The notes under the pieces were generated by a model. It saw only the letters and a program-made list of their open reading frames with translations. It made no database searches and was not told the DNA's origin. 64,000 bases of DNA from Bryobacteraceae bacterium (GTDB lineage Bacteria > Acidobacteriota > Terriglobia > Bryobacterales > Bryobacteraceae), in contig JAICJH010000001.1 of assembly GCA_025928545.1 (NCBI GenBank), positions 1-64,000 on the forward strand. Direction: 5' to 3'. This document shows positions 11,080 to 20,754 of this stretch, in pieces (position 1 is the first letter of the stretch; every line of letters starts with the position of its first letter). Position numbers and translations under genes: made by a program.

Positions 11080-12024
11080 CTAAAGTACTGAGTTCAGGAG
11101 TAATCCAAGACGGAAACCGGCTGTGGCCAGTTGCTCTTCCAGTGCAGGAGTCGCTTTGCGGATGTAAGTCTCGCCGATTACGATGTGAAGAGCCCGGGTC
11201 TGTTCCCGCTCGGCCGGGCAGGCAAGAACCGGGTTCTCTGGTAACACCGAAACGGCTGGTTCGAGAGAGCCATACGTGACAGCCCGCGCTACTGACTGGG
11301 CTTCCCACGCCCAGCTTGCGGGGTCATCGGCCGGAGCGGCCTCGAGCGCCCGGTATTTCGATGCAAATCGTGAGTTGAGGGCTTCGACATAAGCGGGTTT
11401 CGAGAGCTTTTCGGCGTTCAGTTGGTACTGAATGATTCTCGAGTCCCAGATAGAGTGGAGATTGCTTATCCGGTCGTCACCGGCAAATTGAATTGTGATG
11501 CAATTGCCGCCCTGATCGTTATTATCGACGCTATGGAGCGGCTGATGCAGGTCGCCCACAAAATGGACCACGAATCGGAGCGCATTCGCGCGTTCGGCCG
11601 CGGGGCGGGACTTGTCCCGAAGAATCGCCAGTTGAGCGTCCAGAGCGTTCACCACACAACCGGGTTTGTCTTTGCCATCTACCGACGGACCAAGCGGCGG
11701 GCACCATGGTTCGAGTGAACTTCGGGCTGAAGCACCACGGGGAATATTGACGTAATGCCAGGGCGCTATTTTCTCCTGTGTCCGAACGTCGTCGGCATAA
11801 CTGGCTGAATCCACCATCGGATCGTCGGAACGTTCCGTGCACAAATGCCGCACCGCAGGATCGACCGGGTTAGCGAGCAGAAGATCGTTCACTGCTTTCG
11901 AGACTTCCGGAGTCAGGTGAGCACGGGCAATCAGAGCGACAATCTGGTGACCGTCGCATCCCCAGCCAAAGGCGAAGTTCGTGGAAAAAGCGGCAATGAG
12001 GATGAGCCAGAGAATTCGTCGCAT
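11080..12024 (-). CDS. Secreted S1/P1-type nuclease
   Basis: A 314-residue zinc-dependent endonuclease of the S1/P1 family, which cleaves single-stranded nucleic acid and removes 3'-phosphates. The signal peptide ends at FAFG so that mature Trp21 becomes the N-terminal residue, a zinc ligand in this family. Other ligands are in WGCDGHQIVA, HFVGDLHQPLHSVDNND and NLHSIWDSRI. The length is usual for bacterial members. There is no ribosome binding site; a TACAAT hexamer lies eight bases before the ATG. The gene stands alone between the zinc-ribbon protein and the SDR gene and probably serves nucleic-acid scavenging outside the cytoplasm. Confidence 0.9.
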   Translation of the reverse strand: MRRILWLILIAAFSTNFAFGWGCDGHQIVALIARAHLTPEVSKAVNDLLLANPVDPAVRHLCTERSDDPMVDSASYADDVRTQEKIAPWHYVNIPRGASARSSLEPWCPPLGPSVDGKDKPGCVVNALDAQLAILRDKSRPAAERANALRFVVHFVGDLHQPLHSVDNNDQGGNCITIQFAGDDRISNLHSIWDSRIIQYQLNAEKLSKPAYVEALNSRFASKYRALEAAPADDPASWAWEAQSVARAVTYGSLEPAVSVLPENPVLACPAEREQTRALHIVIGETYIRKATPALEEQLATAGFRLGLLLNSVL

Positions 12025-12032
12025 TCAGTCAC

Positions 12033-12038
12033 ATTGTA
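12033..12038 (-). promoter_or_regulatory. -10-like element of the S1/P1 nuclease gene
   Basis: TACAAT on the minus strand (5 of 6 matches to TATAAT) ends eight bases before the ATG. Transcription would start at or within a few bases of the start codon, and no Shine-Dalgarno sequence fits in between. The -35 region is weak. Inferred promoter for a leaderless mRNA. Confidence 0.4.
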
Positions 12039-12069
12039 GCGGTGGATTGCGGCGGTCGACGGCGTCCTG

Positions 12070-12888
12070 CTATTTCAGGTGACGACGCAGCGTATACGCA
12101 TCCGGCCGGGCGCTATCGTGCTCGAACTTCTTCCAGTCGTCCTGAACGTAAATCAGTTTGCCTGTCAGGTGATTGGATCGTTCAGAAGCAAGGAAGAGCG
12201 CGAGCTGAATCTGTCTGTCGGAAAGTGTGCCCCCGGTGATCTGCACTTTTTCGGCAGATTCGATTTCATGGACGCCGGCGCGCTCTCCGGCATGCAGAAT
12301 TTCGTCGGTCATGCTCGTGTAGGTCTCACCCGGAAACATGCAGTTGATCTGCACATTATCGTCGCGCGTTTCCTCAGCGATACATTCGACAAAGCGTACG
12401 ATTGCGGCTTTACTTGCAGCGTAAGCGGCAAACCGGGGGCGTGGAGAGGAAGATCCCTGCCCCGCGATCACGATGATCTTACCGGATCGTCGTTCGAGCA
12501 TTCGGGGCAGAACCGCACGGCAGGAATTCATGACGCCGATGACATTGGTTTCGAAAACCTCCTGCCATGCGGAGGAGCGGTTTTCAGCAAACGGGCCGAT
12601 CGGTCCCTGGACTCCCGCGTTTGCGATGAGAGTGTGAACGGCTCCCCATTCGCTTGTCATGCGGTCCACGGCCGCCGTGATCTGTTCGTAATTCCGGACG
12701 TCGGCTCTCAGACGAAGAGCGGTGCCGCCGCTATCTTCGATTTCGAGCTTAGTGACATCGAGCTCGCCCTGGCTGCGGCCGAGAAGGCCGATCTTGGCTT
12801 TGGTGTGCGAAAAGCCGATGGCCAATCGCTTGCCGATACCGCGTCCGGCGCCGGTAATCAGAACGTTTACATCCTGCGGTGAACGCAA
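12070..12888 (-). CDS. Short-chain dehydrogenase/reductase
   Basis: A 272-residue NAD(P)-dependent oxidoreductase of the classical SDR type. The Rossmann cofactor motif is TGAGRGIG near the N-terminus, with LIANAG as the stabilising motif and the Tyr-Lys pair in YAASKAA, preceded by the serine-rich IAGQGSSS. The start is TTG 12888, since no ATG is in frame before the cofactor motif. It lies nine bases after cheX in the chemotaxis operon and may be cotranscribed with it, although no link of SDR enzymes to chemotaxis is known. Substrate unknown. Confidence 0.82.
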   Translation of the reverse strand: MRSPQDVNVLITGAGRGIGKRLAIGFSHTKAKIGLLGRSQGELDVTKLEIEDSGGTALRLRADVRNYEQITAAVDRMTSEWGAVHTLIANAGVQGPIGPFAENRSSAWQEVFETNVIGVMNSCRAVLPRMLERRSGKIIVIAGQGSSSPRPRFAAYAASKAAIVRFVECIAEETRDDNVQINCMFPGETYTSMTDEILHAGERAGVHEIESAEKVQITGGTLSDRQIQLALFLASERSNHLTGKLIYVQDDWKKFEHDSARPDAYTLRRHLK

Positions 12889-12897
12889 ACTGCTATT

Positions 12898-13422
12898 CTA
12901 GCGCGCTGTTACCTGAGGGCTCGGGTCAACATCGCGCGGTCGGGCGCGCGTTGTCAGCAGTGCAACCCAGAAGACCCCTTCGCTGCCTTGAAACGCCAAC
13001 CGCGCGCGAACTTCGGCCCCGCAAACATGCAGGCTGAAGTCGCCATCAATGACTGATGGCATCGAGATTCGCGTTCCTTTCGAAAGAACGCATTTGAGGT
13101 TGCCGCCGATCATATTGGCAATTTCGCCGAGCACATCGCGCACCACGTCGTCCACGGCACTGAAGTCGTCGCCCTCAGCGCCACTGGATAAAAACCGGCT
13201 GGCGAACCGGCAGGCCTGACGACGGTCGCATTCCACCAGAACAGCTCCGTTCCATTCTCCTGTCAGATAGACGACAGAGGTCAGCCGTTCCGCGCTTGCA
13301 AACCAGGGGGCACTCCCGCAGGCGGTCTCAATGCCCATCATGGACCGGAAGACCGATTCGACAATTTCGACAAGTTCGCCAGGATGGAGCTTGGCCGAGG
13401 ATTCAATCAGCATAAGGGGCAT
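12898..13422 (-). CDS. cheX: CheX-family CheY-P phosphatase
   Basis: A 174-residue protein with the CheC/CheX/FliY phosphatase signature: E100 and N103 in GEIANMIGGNLK, the pair that positions water for CheY-P hydrolysis. The single phosphatase helix and short length fit CheX rather than CheC. It is the last chemotaxis gene of the operon, 26 bases after cheR; no cheZ is present, so this protein and its paralogue at 21333 are the likely signal terminators. A second in-frame ATG at 13413 could be the true start. The C-terminus is a short Arg/Pro-rich tail. Confidence 0.8.
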   Translation of the reverse strand: MPLMLIESSAKLHPGELVEIVESVFRSMMGIETACGSAPWFASAERLTSVVYLTGEWNGAVLVECDRRQACRFASRFLSSGAEGDDFSAVDDVVRDVLGEIANMIGGNLKCVLSKGTRISMPSVIDGDFSLHVCGAEVRARLAFQGSEGVFWVALLTTRARPRDVDPSPQVTAR

Positions 13423-13448
13423 CGTCGCGGGTCACCAGCCCTGTGCCG

Positions 13449-14288
13449 TCAACGGGCGACATAGATAACTGCATTTCCCACCGTTCGACGCTCAAACCAT
13501 TCGTCAATACCGGAGGCGGACTCGGCGCCGCCCAGCAGGAGCCAACCCCCGCGGAACAGCGTGCCATGGAGTTCTTTGAAAATTCTGATTTTGGTTTCAG
13601 CATCGAAATAGATCAAGACGTTGCGGCAAAAAACAAGATCGAAAGGTCCGAGCGCCCGCATGCTGTCGCGCAGATCGATGGTTTCAAAGCGGACAATGCG
13701 GCGTACGATGTCACTCAATTGCCATTCGACTCCGGCGCGCAGGAAGTATTTGACCAGCAGCGCCGCGGGCAGACCCCGGTTAACTTCGATCTGATGGTAC
13801 CTGCCCGAACTGGCGCGTTCCACGATTTGGGAAGAGTAGTCCGTGCCCAGGATCTGAATATTCCGGGGGCTGATTTTTGCTTCGAGGAGCAGCATTGCCA
13901 GGCTGTACGCTTCCTGTCCGGTTGAGGAGGCAGCCGACCAGAAACGGAGCTTGCCGGAATCGGCGCGTTCGCGCTGAAGGCTGGGCAGGAGCACGTTTTT
14001 GATCGCATCGTATTGAGCCGGATCGCGGAAGAAATATGTCTCGTTAGTCGTCATCGCTTCGACGACCCGGCGGCCGATTTCTGGCTGAGCGGTGGCTCTC
14101 AGGATGGCGCACAGATCGTTGATCGAAGCAAGACCCATTTGCCGGACAATTGGTGCCAGGCGGCTCTCGAAAAGGTAATGTTTGTCGCCTTCGAGGACAA
14201 TGCCCACCTGCCTGTGGATGTGTTCCTGGAGAAACCGATAGTTGTCGGCGTGGATTGCAACAGCCGGGAATTGGCAGCTGGACGACAT
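13449..14288 (-). CDS. cheR: Chemoreceptor methyltransferase CheR
   Basis: SAM-dependent glutamate methyltransferase that modifies MCPs. An N-terminal helical domain (YLFESRLAPIVRQMGL) is followed by MTTNETYFFRDPAQY and the SAM-binding segment FWSAASSTGQEAYSLAM, then VFCRNVLIYFD, all hallmark CheR motifs. ATG 14288 gives 279 residues, the family's usual size, and begins seven bases after the cheB stop. A longer frame from 14402 would lie inside cheB and is rejected. No C-terminal TPR or pentapeptide-binding extension. Confidence 0.93.
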   Translation of the reverse strand: MSSSCQFPAVAIHADNYRFLQEHIHRQVGIVLEGDKHYLFESRLAPIVRQMGLASINDLCAILRATAQPEIGRRVVEAMTTNETYFFRDPAQYDAIKNVLLPSLQRERADSGKLRFWSAASSTGQEAYSLAMLLLEAKISPRNIQILGTDYSSQIVERASSGRYHQIEVNRGLPAALLVKYFLRAGVEWQLSDIVRRIVRFETIDLRDSMRALGPFDLVFCRNVLIYFDAETKIRIFKELHGTLFRGGWLLLGGAESASGIDEWFERRTVGNAVIYVAR

Positions 14289-14295
14289 CTGGTTT

Positions 14296-15405
14296 TCAGT
14301 TCCGTCCGGCGAGACGCACGATTTCGGGCACGATTCGATGGAGAGGCAAAATCTGTCCGGCCAGGCCCGCGTTAACCACTGCTCCTGGCATTCCCCACAC
14401 AACGCTGGTCATTTCATCCTGGGCCAGAATGCTCGCGCCGCGAGCGTCCAGGACTTCTGCGCCGCGCAATCCGTCTTGCCCCATGCCTGTCAGGATGGCT
14501 GCAATCACCGCTCCTCCGTAGACCTCGCCGATCGAGGTGAAAAGTGCATCAACCGCAGGACGGCAGGAATTCTGAGGCGATGAGCGATCGAGTTTAATTC
14601 GGATCCCGTCCGCCGCGGAAACGACCTTCATATGAAAGTCGCCGGGAGCTACTAATATCGTTCCGGGCTGAACCAATGATCCGTCGATCGCTTCCGATAC
14701 TGGCAGGTTGCAGGTGGCGTTCAGACGCTCGGCGAGCAGCCGGGTGAATAAAGGCGGCATGTGCTGGACGATAAGGACCGGCAGGGGAAAATCAGTCGGG
14801 AACATTGGCAGAACTGCGCCCAGGGCAGTGGGACCACCTGTGGAAACGCCGATCGCTACGATCTTCGCCGGTGGCTGAATGCCTCGCGCACGCAGCCTGC
14901 CGGCTGTAGAACCCGGCTTTTCCAGTGCGGGCGCGGTGGAACCGTTCTCCGGCATGCGGAAGAATTGTTTGATCCTGGGGATCAGTTCTGCCCGAAGCTG
15001 GGTGATTGATGAATCAAGGGAACGACCGACGGCACCTTCGTTCGAAGGCTTCGTGACGTAGTCGTCCGCGCCGAGCGTGAGAGCTTCCATGGTGACGGCG
15101 GCGCCACGCTCGGTTAGTGCGCTGAACATGACTACGCGCAGGTGCGGATACTGGCCGCGAATGCGGCGCAACGTTTCAATGCCGTCCATTTCAGGCATCT
15201 CGATATCGAGAGTGACTACATCGGGGCTGTATTGCGGGATTCGCTGCAATGCGATGGCTCCATTGGCCGCCACACCGATGACATTCAGACCCGGTTCAGC
15301 TTCGAGGGCGCGTGTTACGAGCCTGCGAGTTACAACTGAGTCGTCCACAATCAGAACCCGGATCCTTTCGCCAGGCTGGAGCGAACGCGTGTTGAGCAGA
15401 CTCAT
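14296..15405 (-). CDS. cheB: Chemotaxis response regulator methylesterase CheB
   Basis: Two-domain protein of 369 residues. The N-terminal receiver has VLIVDDSVVTRR, the phosphoacceptor Asp in VVTLDIEMPEMDG and the Lys of YVTKPSN. The C-terminal methylesterase has its Ser-His-Asp triad in IGVSTGGPTAL, IVQHMPPLFT and LTGMGQDGL. It demethylates or deamidates MCP glutamyl/glutaminyl sites, opposing CheR. ATG 15405 is chosen because the upstream cheY stops at 15431; the longer frame to 15483 would overlap it. Order cheY-cheB-cheR with short gaps indicates one transcript. Confidence 0.94.
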   Translation of the reverse strand: MSLLNTRSLQPGERIRVLIVDDSVVTRRLVTRALEAEPGLNVIGVAANGAIALQRIPQYSPDVVTLDIEMPEMDGIETLRRIRGQYPHLRVVMFSALTERGAAVTMEALTLGADDYVTKPSNEGAVGRSLDSSITQLRAELIPRIKQFFRMPENGSTAPALEKPGSTAGRLRARGIQPPAKIVAIGVSTGGPTALGAVLPMFPTDFPLPVLIVQHMPPLFTRLLAERLNATCNLPVSEAIDGSLVQPGTILVAPGDFHMKVVSAADGIRIKLDRSSPQNSCRPAVDALFTSIGEVYGGAVIAAILTGMGQDGLRGAEVLDARGASILAQDEMTSVVWGMPGAVVNAGLAGQILPLHRIVPEIVRLAGRN

Positions 15406-15430
15406 ACCGAAGCCTTCATCTGCAGAATCG

Positions 15431-15838
15431 TCATTGAAGTTGCTCCGCCGGAGGGCGCACGGCCGGGAGATGAATTCCGGCAAGGTGCAGTTTTTCTATC
15501 AGTATTTCTCTGCTGAAAGGTTTCATCACATACTCGTTCGCCCCGGCGTCCAGCGCGGCAGCCATGTGATCCAGCTCCGTTTCAGTCGTGACCATGACGA
15601 CCACAAGGGAAGCGAGCAGGGGATTCCGGCGAAGTTGTTTGAGCAGATCTAGACCGTTCATCTCCGGCATGTTCCAGTCGGCGAGGACGAGATCGATCAG
15701 ATTGTTTTCAGCTGCCACAAGTTCCAGAGCTTCACGCCCGTTGGCAGCTTCGCGCACGTCGTACCCGAGTTCTTTCACCGTGCGCGACAGGATCATTCGG
15801 ATCGCCTTCGAATCGTCAACTATCAATGCTGTAGCCAT
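15431..15838 (-). CDS. cheY: CheY-like single-domain response regulator
   Basis: A 135-residue stand-alone receiver. IVDDSKAIRMIL supplies the acidic pocket, LVLADWNMPEMNG the phosphoacceptor Asp, VMVTTE the conserved Thr and YVMKPFSRE the conserved Lys. Being inside the che operon between the MCP and cheB, it is the likely output or sink protein for CheA. No output domain. A second CheY-like gene lies at 20931 on the other strand. Confidence 0.9.
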   Translation of the reverse strand: MATALIVDDSKAIRMILSRTVKELGYDVREAANGREALELVAAENNLIDLVLADWNMPEMNGLDLLKQLRRNPLLASLVVVMVTTETELDHMAAALDAGANEYVMKPFSREILIEKLHLAGIHLPAVRPPAEQLQ

Positions 15839-15861
15839 CGTTTTTCCCGTTCGCGGTGCGC

Positions 15862-17571
15862 TCAGAATGTGAACTTCGCAACAACCGTCTGAAGGCGCGA
15901 GGCCATATGACTCAGTTCCTGGGAAGCTTTCTGAGTGTCGTTGGCCCCCTGCGTGGTGTTCTTCGCGGCGACTGCAACTCCGCCGATATTCTTCGCGATA
16001 TCTCCAACTCCTTTGGCCGCCTCGGTAACGCTGCGTCCGATCTCGTTGGTCGTTACGGTCTGCTCTTCCACCGCGGAAGCGATACTGTTCGAAATATCGT
16101 TGATCTGGTTAATGATGCCGCCGATCTCTTCGATAGCTTTCACTGCTCCCTTGGTATCGCCCTGAATCGCGTCGATCTTGCGACCAATATCCTCGGTGGC
16201 TTTGGCGGTCTGCTTGGCGAGTTCCTTCACTTCATTCGCTACGACGGCGAAGCCTTTGCCCGCTTCGCCGGCACGCGCAGCTTCAATTGTGGCGTTCAGT
16301 GCCAGCAGGTTCGTCTGCTGCGCGATAGAAGTGATGACCTTGATCACGTTGCCGATTTCCTGGCTCGATTCGCCCAGCTTTTTCACTGTTTCGTTGGTGG
16401 ATTGGGCGACAGTGACGGCGTTGCGGGCCACCCGTGCGGACTCATTTGCGTTCTTCGAGATTTCGCGAATCGAAGCCTGCATCTGCTCGGAAGCCGAGGC
16501 GACAGAGGCGACGTTTCTGGATACCTGCTCGCTGGCGGCCGACACCACGTTCGCCTGTGTCGCGGTTTCTTCCGCGTTGCCGGCCATCTGATGACTGACG
16601 GCTGTCAGTTCTTCCGAAGACGAGGCCAGCGCCGTGGCGCTCTGCGAACTGATCCTGAGGGGCTCGACAACGGTATCGAGCGTCTTGTTGAAACCCGAAA
16701 TGACAGTCCGGAAATCGCCGGAGTGTCGGGTGGCATCGGCTCTGACCGAAAGTTTTCCGTCATCCATCGCCTGTGCCAGATTCATCCCGTCGCTGACGAG
16801 CGAACTTATATTTTTCTTCAGCAGGACGAGCCATTCGTGGATCTGATCGTGTTCCGAAGCTTTGGCCATGGTTGCGGTCATATCGCCGTTGGCCATCTTG
16901 CTGACGTAATCGATCAAATCTTTCAGCCAGTCGTGGACGCCATTCACCGCGAGCTTCATATTTTCGTGATCGCCCCGGCACGCGATCTCAACTTTCTCGC
17001 GCAGATTGCCGCCACGCACCAGGCGCAGAATTCGGTTGCCTTCCCCGATCGGCAGGAGAATGGCGTCGAGCATTTCGTTGACTCCGGTGACGATTCCCGC
17101 ATAGGCACCCTCGAATTGCGCCACGGCGCCGCGCTCGGAGAGCTGTCCTTCTTTTGAGGCGATCGTGAGACGCGCCAATTCTTTGCGCAGGCCCTGAAGC
17201 ACAATGGCGACATTGTTCACTGCCAATTTCATCTTTTCGTGGTCGCCGAGGTAGGTTTGCCCGATCAGTTCGTCGACGTTGCCGGCGCTGATCTGCGCCA
17301 GAACACGATTTCCCTCGCCGATCGGCAGCAGGATGGCATCGAGGATTTCATTTACACCCTGAATCAGTTCGCGATCGCTCCCCTCGAACTTTTCTGGCCT
17401 TCCCCGCTCGCTCAGACGCCCTTGTCTGGACGCTTCCACAAGGCGGAGGATCTCCTCGTGGAGGCGACCGGTCGACTGGGTCGTTTGCGCCGTTTCCGGC
17501 ATATCCAGAACGGCGCTGCCGGACGAGTTTCGGCTGGATGAAGTCCGCCCGATGTTGCTTTGTCTTGCCAT
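15862..17571 (-). CDS. Soluble methyl-accepting chemotaxis protein with repeated HAMP-like units
   Basis: A 569-residue chemoreceptor without transmembrane segments or a recognisable ligand-binding domain, so probably cytoplasmic. The signalling hairpin is canonical ([20 protein letters not shown], then [15 protein letters not shown]). The N-terminal half carries a repeated unit 91 residues apart: GRLSERG at 51-57 and GQLSERG at 142-148, each followed by GVNE(I/M)[13 protein letters not shown]; a third, degenerate copy begins at about 272. These resemble poly-HAMP signal-conversion units. AGGAG lies nine bases before ATG 17571. It sits between cheW and cheY and is the only receptor in the window, which points to a dedicated receptor. 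Confidence 0.9.
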   Translation of the reverse strand: MARQSNIGRTSSSRNSSGSAVLDMPETAQTTQSTGRLHEEILRLVEASRQGRLSERGRPEKFEGSDRELIQGVNEILDAILLPIGEGNRVLAQISAGNVDELIGQTYLGDHEKMKLAVNNVAIVLQGLRKELARLTIASKEGQLSERGAVAQFEGAYAGIVTGVNEMLDAILLPIGEGNRILRLVRGGNLREKVEIACRGDHENMKLAVNGVHDWLKDLIDYVSKMANGDMTATMAKASEHDQIHEWLVLLKKNISSLVSDGMNLAQAMDDGKLSVRADATRHSGDFRTVISGFNKTLDTVVEPLRISSQSATALASSSEELTAVSHQMAGNAEETATQANVVSAASEQVSRNVASVASASEQMQASIREISKNANESARVARNAVTVAQSTNETVKKLGESSQEIGNVIKVITSIAQQTNLLALNATIEAARAGEAGKGFAVVANEVKELAKQTAKATEDIGRKIDAIQGDTKGAVKAIEEIGGIINQINDISNSIASAVEEQTVTTNEIGRSVTEAAKGVGDIAKNIGGVAVAAKNTTQGANDTQKASQELSHMASRLQTVVAKFTF

Positions 17572-17628
17572 CTCTTCGTGCTCCTTTTGATTTCCCGCTC
17601 GTTAACGTTGCAAAAGCTTCTTGTTCCC

Positions 17629-18138
17629 TCAGGCTGCCCGCGCTTCACTCAGATCCACTGCCCGGTTCGCATCGAGGACCAGTAGCAAACAATCATTCAG
17701 CTTGTAAACGCCGCGGATAAGACCGCGCGCTATGGGGTCCAGACTGTCCGGCGGCCGCTCCCAGGCTGAGGACTCCACATCGAGTACATCGCCGATTTCA
17801 TCTACCAGAAGGCTGACTGCTCCATCCTCAGTACGGATCACTATGTTCATCGGGGTTTGATTGTCCGGGCGTGGCGGCAGCGCCAGGCGGCGCCGCATGT
17901 CGATCGCAATCACAATCTGCCCCCGAAGATTGATCAGGCCCTCGACAACATCCGGAGCCATCGGAACATTTGTCATGTGCTGAAACCGCAGAACTTCCTG
18001 AACGTCGAGGACGTCGACACCGAAGAACAAGTCCGCTACATGGAAGGTGGCAAACTGCCCGGAAGCCTGATCGCCGTCGGACCTGGCGGGGGGAGCCGCC
18101 GAGAGTTCCTGTTCGCGCAATGCACTCTGGTTTTCCAT
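17629..18138 (-). CDS. cheW: CheW coupling protein
   Basis: A 169-residue SH3-like adaptor linking the chemoreceptor to CheA. FATFHVADLFFGVDVLDVQE, GLINLRGQIVIAIDMRRRL and LLVDEIGDVLDV follow the CheW pattern. It starts three bases after the cheA stop, and the MCP gene follows. An N-terminal extension of about 25 residues before the domain is unremarkable. Confidence 0.92.
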   Translation of the reverse strand: MENQSALREQELSAAPPARSDGDQASGQFATFHVADLFFGVDVLDVQEVLRFQHMTNVPMAPDVVEGLINLRGQIVIAIDMRRRLALPPRPDNQTPMNIVIRTEDGAVSLLVDEIGDVLDVESSAWERPPDSLDPIARGLIRGVYKLNDCLLLVLDANRAVDLSEARAA

Positions 18139-18141
18139 GAA

Positions 18142-20754
18142 CTACCACTCCCCTCCCGCATAGACTGGAGCTTCCGGCAACTGCGCAATGGCGGCGGACA
18201 TACGCTCGAGCGACTCGATCATGGCCTCGCGATCGGATTTGGGCAAACAATCGCCGAAGCCGGCCGCCTGAACTGCCGGCCCCTGAGACTGCGCGGCCGA
18301 ATCCGCCAGCGCAAGAACTGGAATGGATTGCCATTCCGGGTGCCTTCGCATAGCCGACACCAGCGGCGAGGTGCCATCTTCGGAAAGGTCGAGCGGAGCG
18401 ACTACCGCGTCCACGTGTTGCTGTTCCAGGCATTGAATGACTTCCGGAATACCGGCGGCCTCCGTGACCCGATATCCGGCCATATCCAGCCCGGCGCGTA
18501 TCAGGCTACGGGAAAACGCGGAGTCACCGGCCAGCAGGATCGACCGGCCGCCCCCGGATCCGGTGCCGCCCTGCGCCCAGCCGCCTGCGAACGAATGAAT
18601 TACATAATTCAGATCCAGAAGATCGGTTACTTTGGCGCCGATTACGGCCGACCCGAGCAACCCCTGCCGCGAGGACTTCTGCCGAATGCTGACGGCGTCT
18701 TCCGCGACATCCACAATCTGATCGACGATCACGCCGAGACTCCGGTCACCATCGTTGAACACGATGACCTGAACCACATCGGACGAGCTCGCTCCGGCCG
18801 GCGCACCGGGTTCGAGAATATCGCGCAAAGTAATCAGCGGGAGAATACGGCCACGGTATTGAACCACCAAACCGCCGCTGGCCCCCTCAATTGCGGACGG
18901 CGCAAACTCTTCGAGCCTGGCCACCAGCGAAAGCGGCACTGCAAGCCTTTCGAACGAGCCGGCACGGAACAGAAGGAGCCGCTGTTGTTCGGCTGCGGCC
19001 TGAGCCTTCGTTGCTGCGGCGGGACGAGCGCGATCGCGAGATTCGCTCATCACACCGGACTGCTGCCCAATACCGAGCACGTCCAGGATCAGAGCCACAC
19101 GCCCATCGCCCATGATGGTGGCTCCGGCATACACCGTCATTCCCTTCAGTTGCTTGCCGAGCGGCTTCACTACAATTTCCTGAGTGTCGTTGATGCCGTC
19201 CACCACCAGGCCGAACTGACGGTCTTCCGCCTGCAAAACGACCATGCTGAGGGCTTCGCCCGATTCCACCGATTTCAAGCCGAGAACACCGTTCAGGCAG
19301 GCGACTGGCAAAAGGCTGCCACGCCTGCGGTAGACAGGCGTTCCATGGATGTGCTCAATCCGCTTATCGCCGGTGTTTCTGCCTTGTGAATCGTTCTCGA
19401 GGCGAATCAGTTCGAGGAGACTGACCTGCGGAATTACAAAACGCTCGCCGCCACTCGAAATCACCAGTCCGGGAATGATGGCAAGGGTAAGCGGAATCTT
19501 AATCCGGACGCGGGTGCCCTGACCGGGCCGGCTGAAGATGTCGACTATGCCTCCGATCTTTTCGATGTGTGACTTGACAACGTCCATGCCCACACCGCGC
19601 CCCGAGACATTGGTCACTGCGCCTGCCGTTGACAGGCCTGCATGAAAGATCAGATTCAGGGCCTCACGTTCGTTCAGCTTTTCTGCCTGCTCGGGGCGAA
19701 GGATGCCTTGCTCAACAGCCTTATGGCGCACCCGCGCCACATCGATACCCGCGCCGTCGTCTCCGATTTCGATATTTACCTGACCGCCTTCGTGGTAAGC
19801 CCGCAGCGTAAGACGGCCCTGAGGTGGTTTGCCGGCGCGAACCCGGACGTCCGGGGATTCAATGCCGTGGTCGCAGGAATTCCGAACCAGATGCACTAAC
19901 GGATCCGTGATGGCTTCGATAATCGTCCGGTCCAGTTCGGTTTCGGCTCCATCCATCAGGAGGCGAATGTCCTTGCCAAGTGCAACCGCCATATCGCGAA
20001 CTACGCGTGGAAGCTTGTTCCACACCATTCCGATCGGCTGCATGCGGGTCTTCATGACCCCTTCCTGAAGCTCCGAGGTAATGAGGTTTAGCCGCTGCGA
20101 AGTAGCGCTCAGTGCCGCATCTTCCCGTTCCGCATTAAACTGCAGAATCTGATTGCGGGTCAGCACCAGTTCGCCCACCAGATCCATCAGCTTGTCGAGC
20201 AGGCCGACTCCCACTCGGATATTGGAATCCGCTACAGCCGAAGACGGGGTGGAATCGCCACCGCTCTGAAGCGCGGAGCCTGCAGGCTTGGCCGGTTCGG
20301 AACGCGGCGCAGCCGGCACAAAATTGACGGGCTCGTTACGGAACCTGCCCGACGTTGACGCGCAGGTATCGTTCTGTTCCGCCTTAAGGTGGAGGCGTTC
20401 CGTCAGTCCACCAAACTGCGCGGGGCCTTCTTCACCAGTTGCTTCAATGGAAGCAAGAACCTTTCTGGTCGCATCCACGGTTTCGAGGATGAGAGAAACC
20501 AGGTCGGGCGTGAGTACGCGCTGGTTGTCCCGTAATTGGCTGAGCAGATTCTCAGCCTCGTGTGAAAGTTTCTCCAGGGCGGAGAATCCCAGGAAGCCGC
20601 ATGTACCTTTAATGGTGTGAATCGTCCGGAAGATACTTGCAAGAAGAGCCGAATCCGCGGGATGCTTCTCCAGTTCGACAAGTTCGCAATCCAGCCGCGA
20701 TAGGTTTTCGTGGCTTTCAACCAGAAACTCTCGAATCACATCGGCATCCTGCAT
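18142..20754 (-). CDS. cheA: Chemotaxis histidine kinase CheA with extra CheW-like and receiver domains
   Basis: An 870-residue kinase. Order: HPt (about 1-115, phospho-His46 in FRTIHTIKGTCGFLG); linker with no recognisable CheY-binding P2 domain; dimerisation (183-240); HATPase (250-430; N-box HLVRNSCDHGIE, then GDDGAGID and GRGVGMDVV); CheW-like domain (about 432-570); a second CheW-like domain (about 600-735); and a C-terminal receiver (about 740-862) with D744, putative phosphoacceptor D789 and K839. The receiver has LAGDS where DD is usual, so its acidic pocket is reduced. First gene of the operon, divergent from cheY2; 176 bases of promoter region separate them. Confidence 0.93.
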   Translation of the reverse strand: MQDADVIREFLVESHENLSRLDCELVELEKHPADSALLASIFRTIHTIKGTCGFLGFSALEKLSHEAENLLSQLRDNQRVLTPDLVSLILETVDATRKVLASIEATGEEGPAQFGGLTERLHLKAEQNDTCASTSGRFRNEPVNFVPAAPRSEPAKPAGSALQSGGDSTPSSAVADSNIRVGVGLLDKLMDLVGELVLTRNQILQFNAEREDAALSATSQRLNLITSELQEGVMKTRMQPIGMVWNKLPRVVRDMAVALGKDIRLLMDGAETELDRTIIEAITDPLVHLVRNSCDHGIESPDVRVRAGKPPQGRLTLRAYHEGGQVNIEIGDDGAGIDVARVRHKAVEQGILRPEQAEKLNEREALNLIFHAGLSTAGAVTNVSGRGVGMDVVKSHIEKIGGIVDIFSRPGQGTRVRIKIPLTLAIIPGLVISSGGERFVIPQVSLLELIRLENDSQGRNTGDKRIEHIHGTPVYRRRGSLLPVACLNGVLGLKSVESGEALSMVVLQAEDRQFGLVVDGINDTQEIVVKPLGKQLKGMTVYAGATIMGDGRVALILDVLGIGQQSGVMSESRDRARPAAATKAQAAAEQQRLLLFRAGSFERLAVPLSLVARLEEFAPSAIEGASGGLVVQYRGRILPLITLRDILEPGAPAGASSSDVVQVIVFNDGDRSLGVIVDQIVDVAEDAVSIRQKSSRQGLLGSAVIGAKVTDLLDLNYVIHSFAGGWAQGGTGSGGGRSILLAGDSAFSRSLIRAGLDMAGYRVTEAAGIPEVIQCLEQQHVDAVVAPLDLSEDGTSPLVSAMRRHPEWQSIPVLALADSAAQSQGPAVQAAGFGDCLPKSDREAMIESLERMSAAIAQLPEAPVYAGGEW

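Noticed and set aside
15856..19389. Long plus-strand open frames (433 and 510 codons) across the MCP, cheW and cheA genes
   Set aside because: Antisense shadows created by GC-rich codon bias; the minus-strand genes have complete domain signatures.
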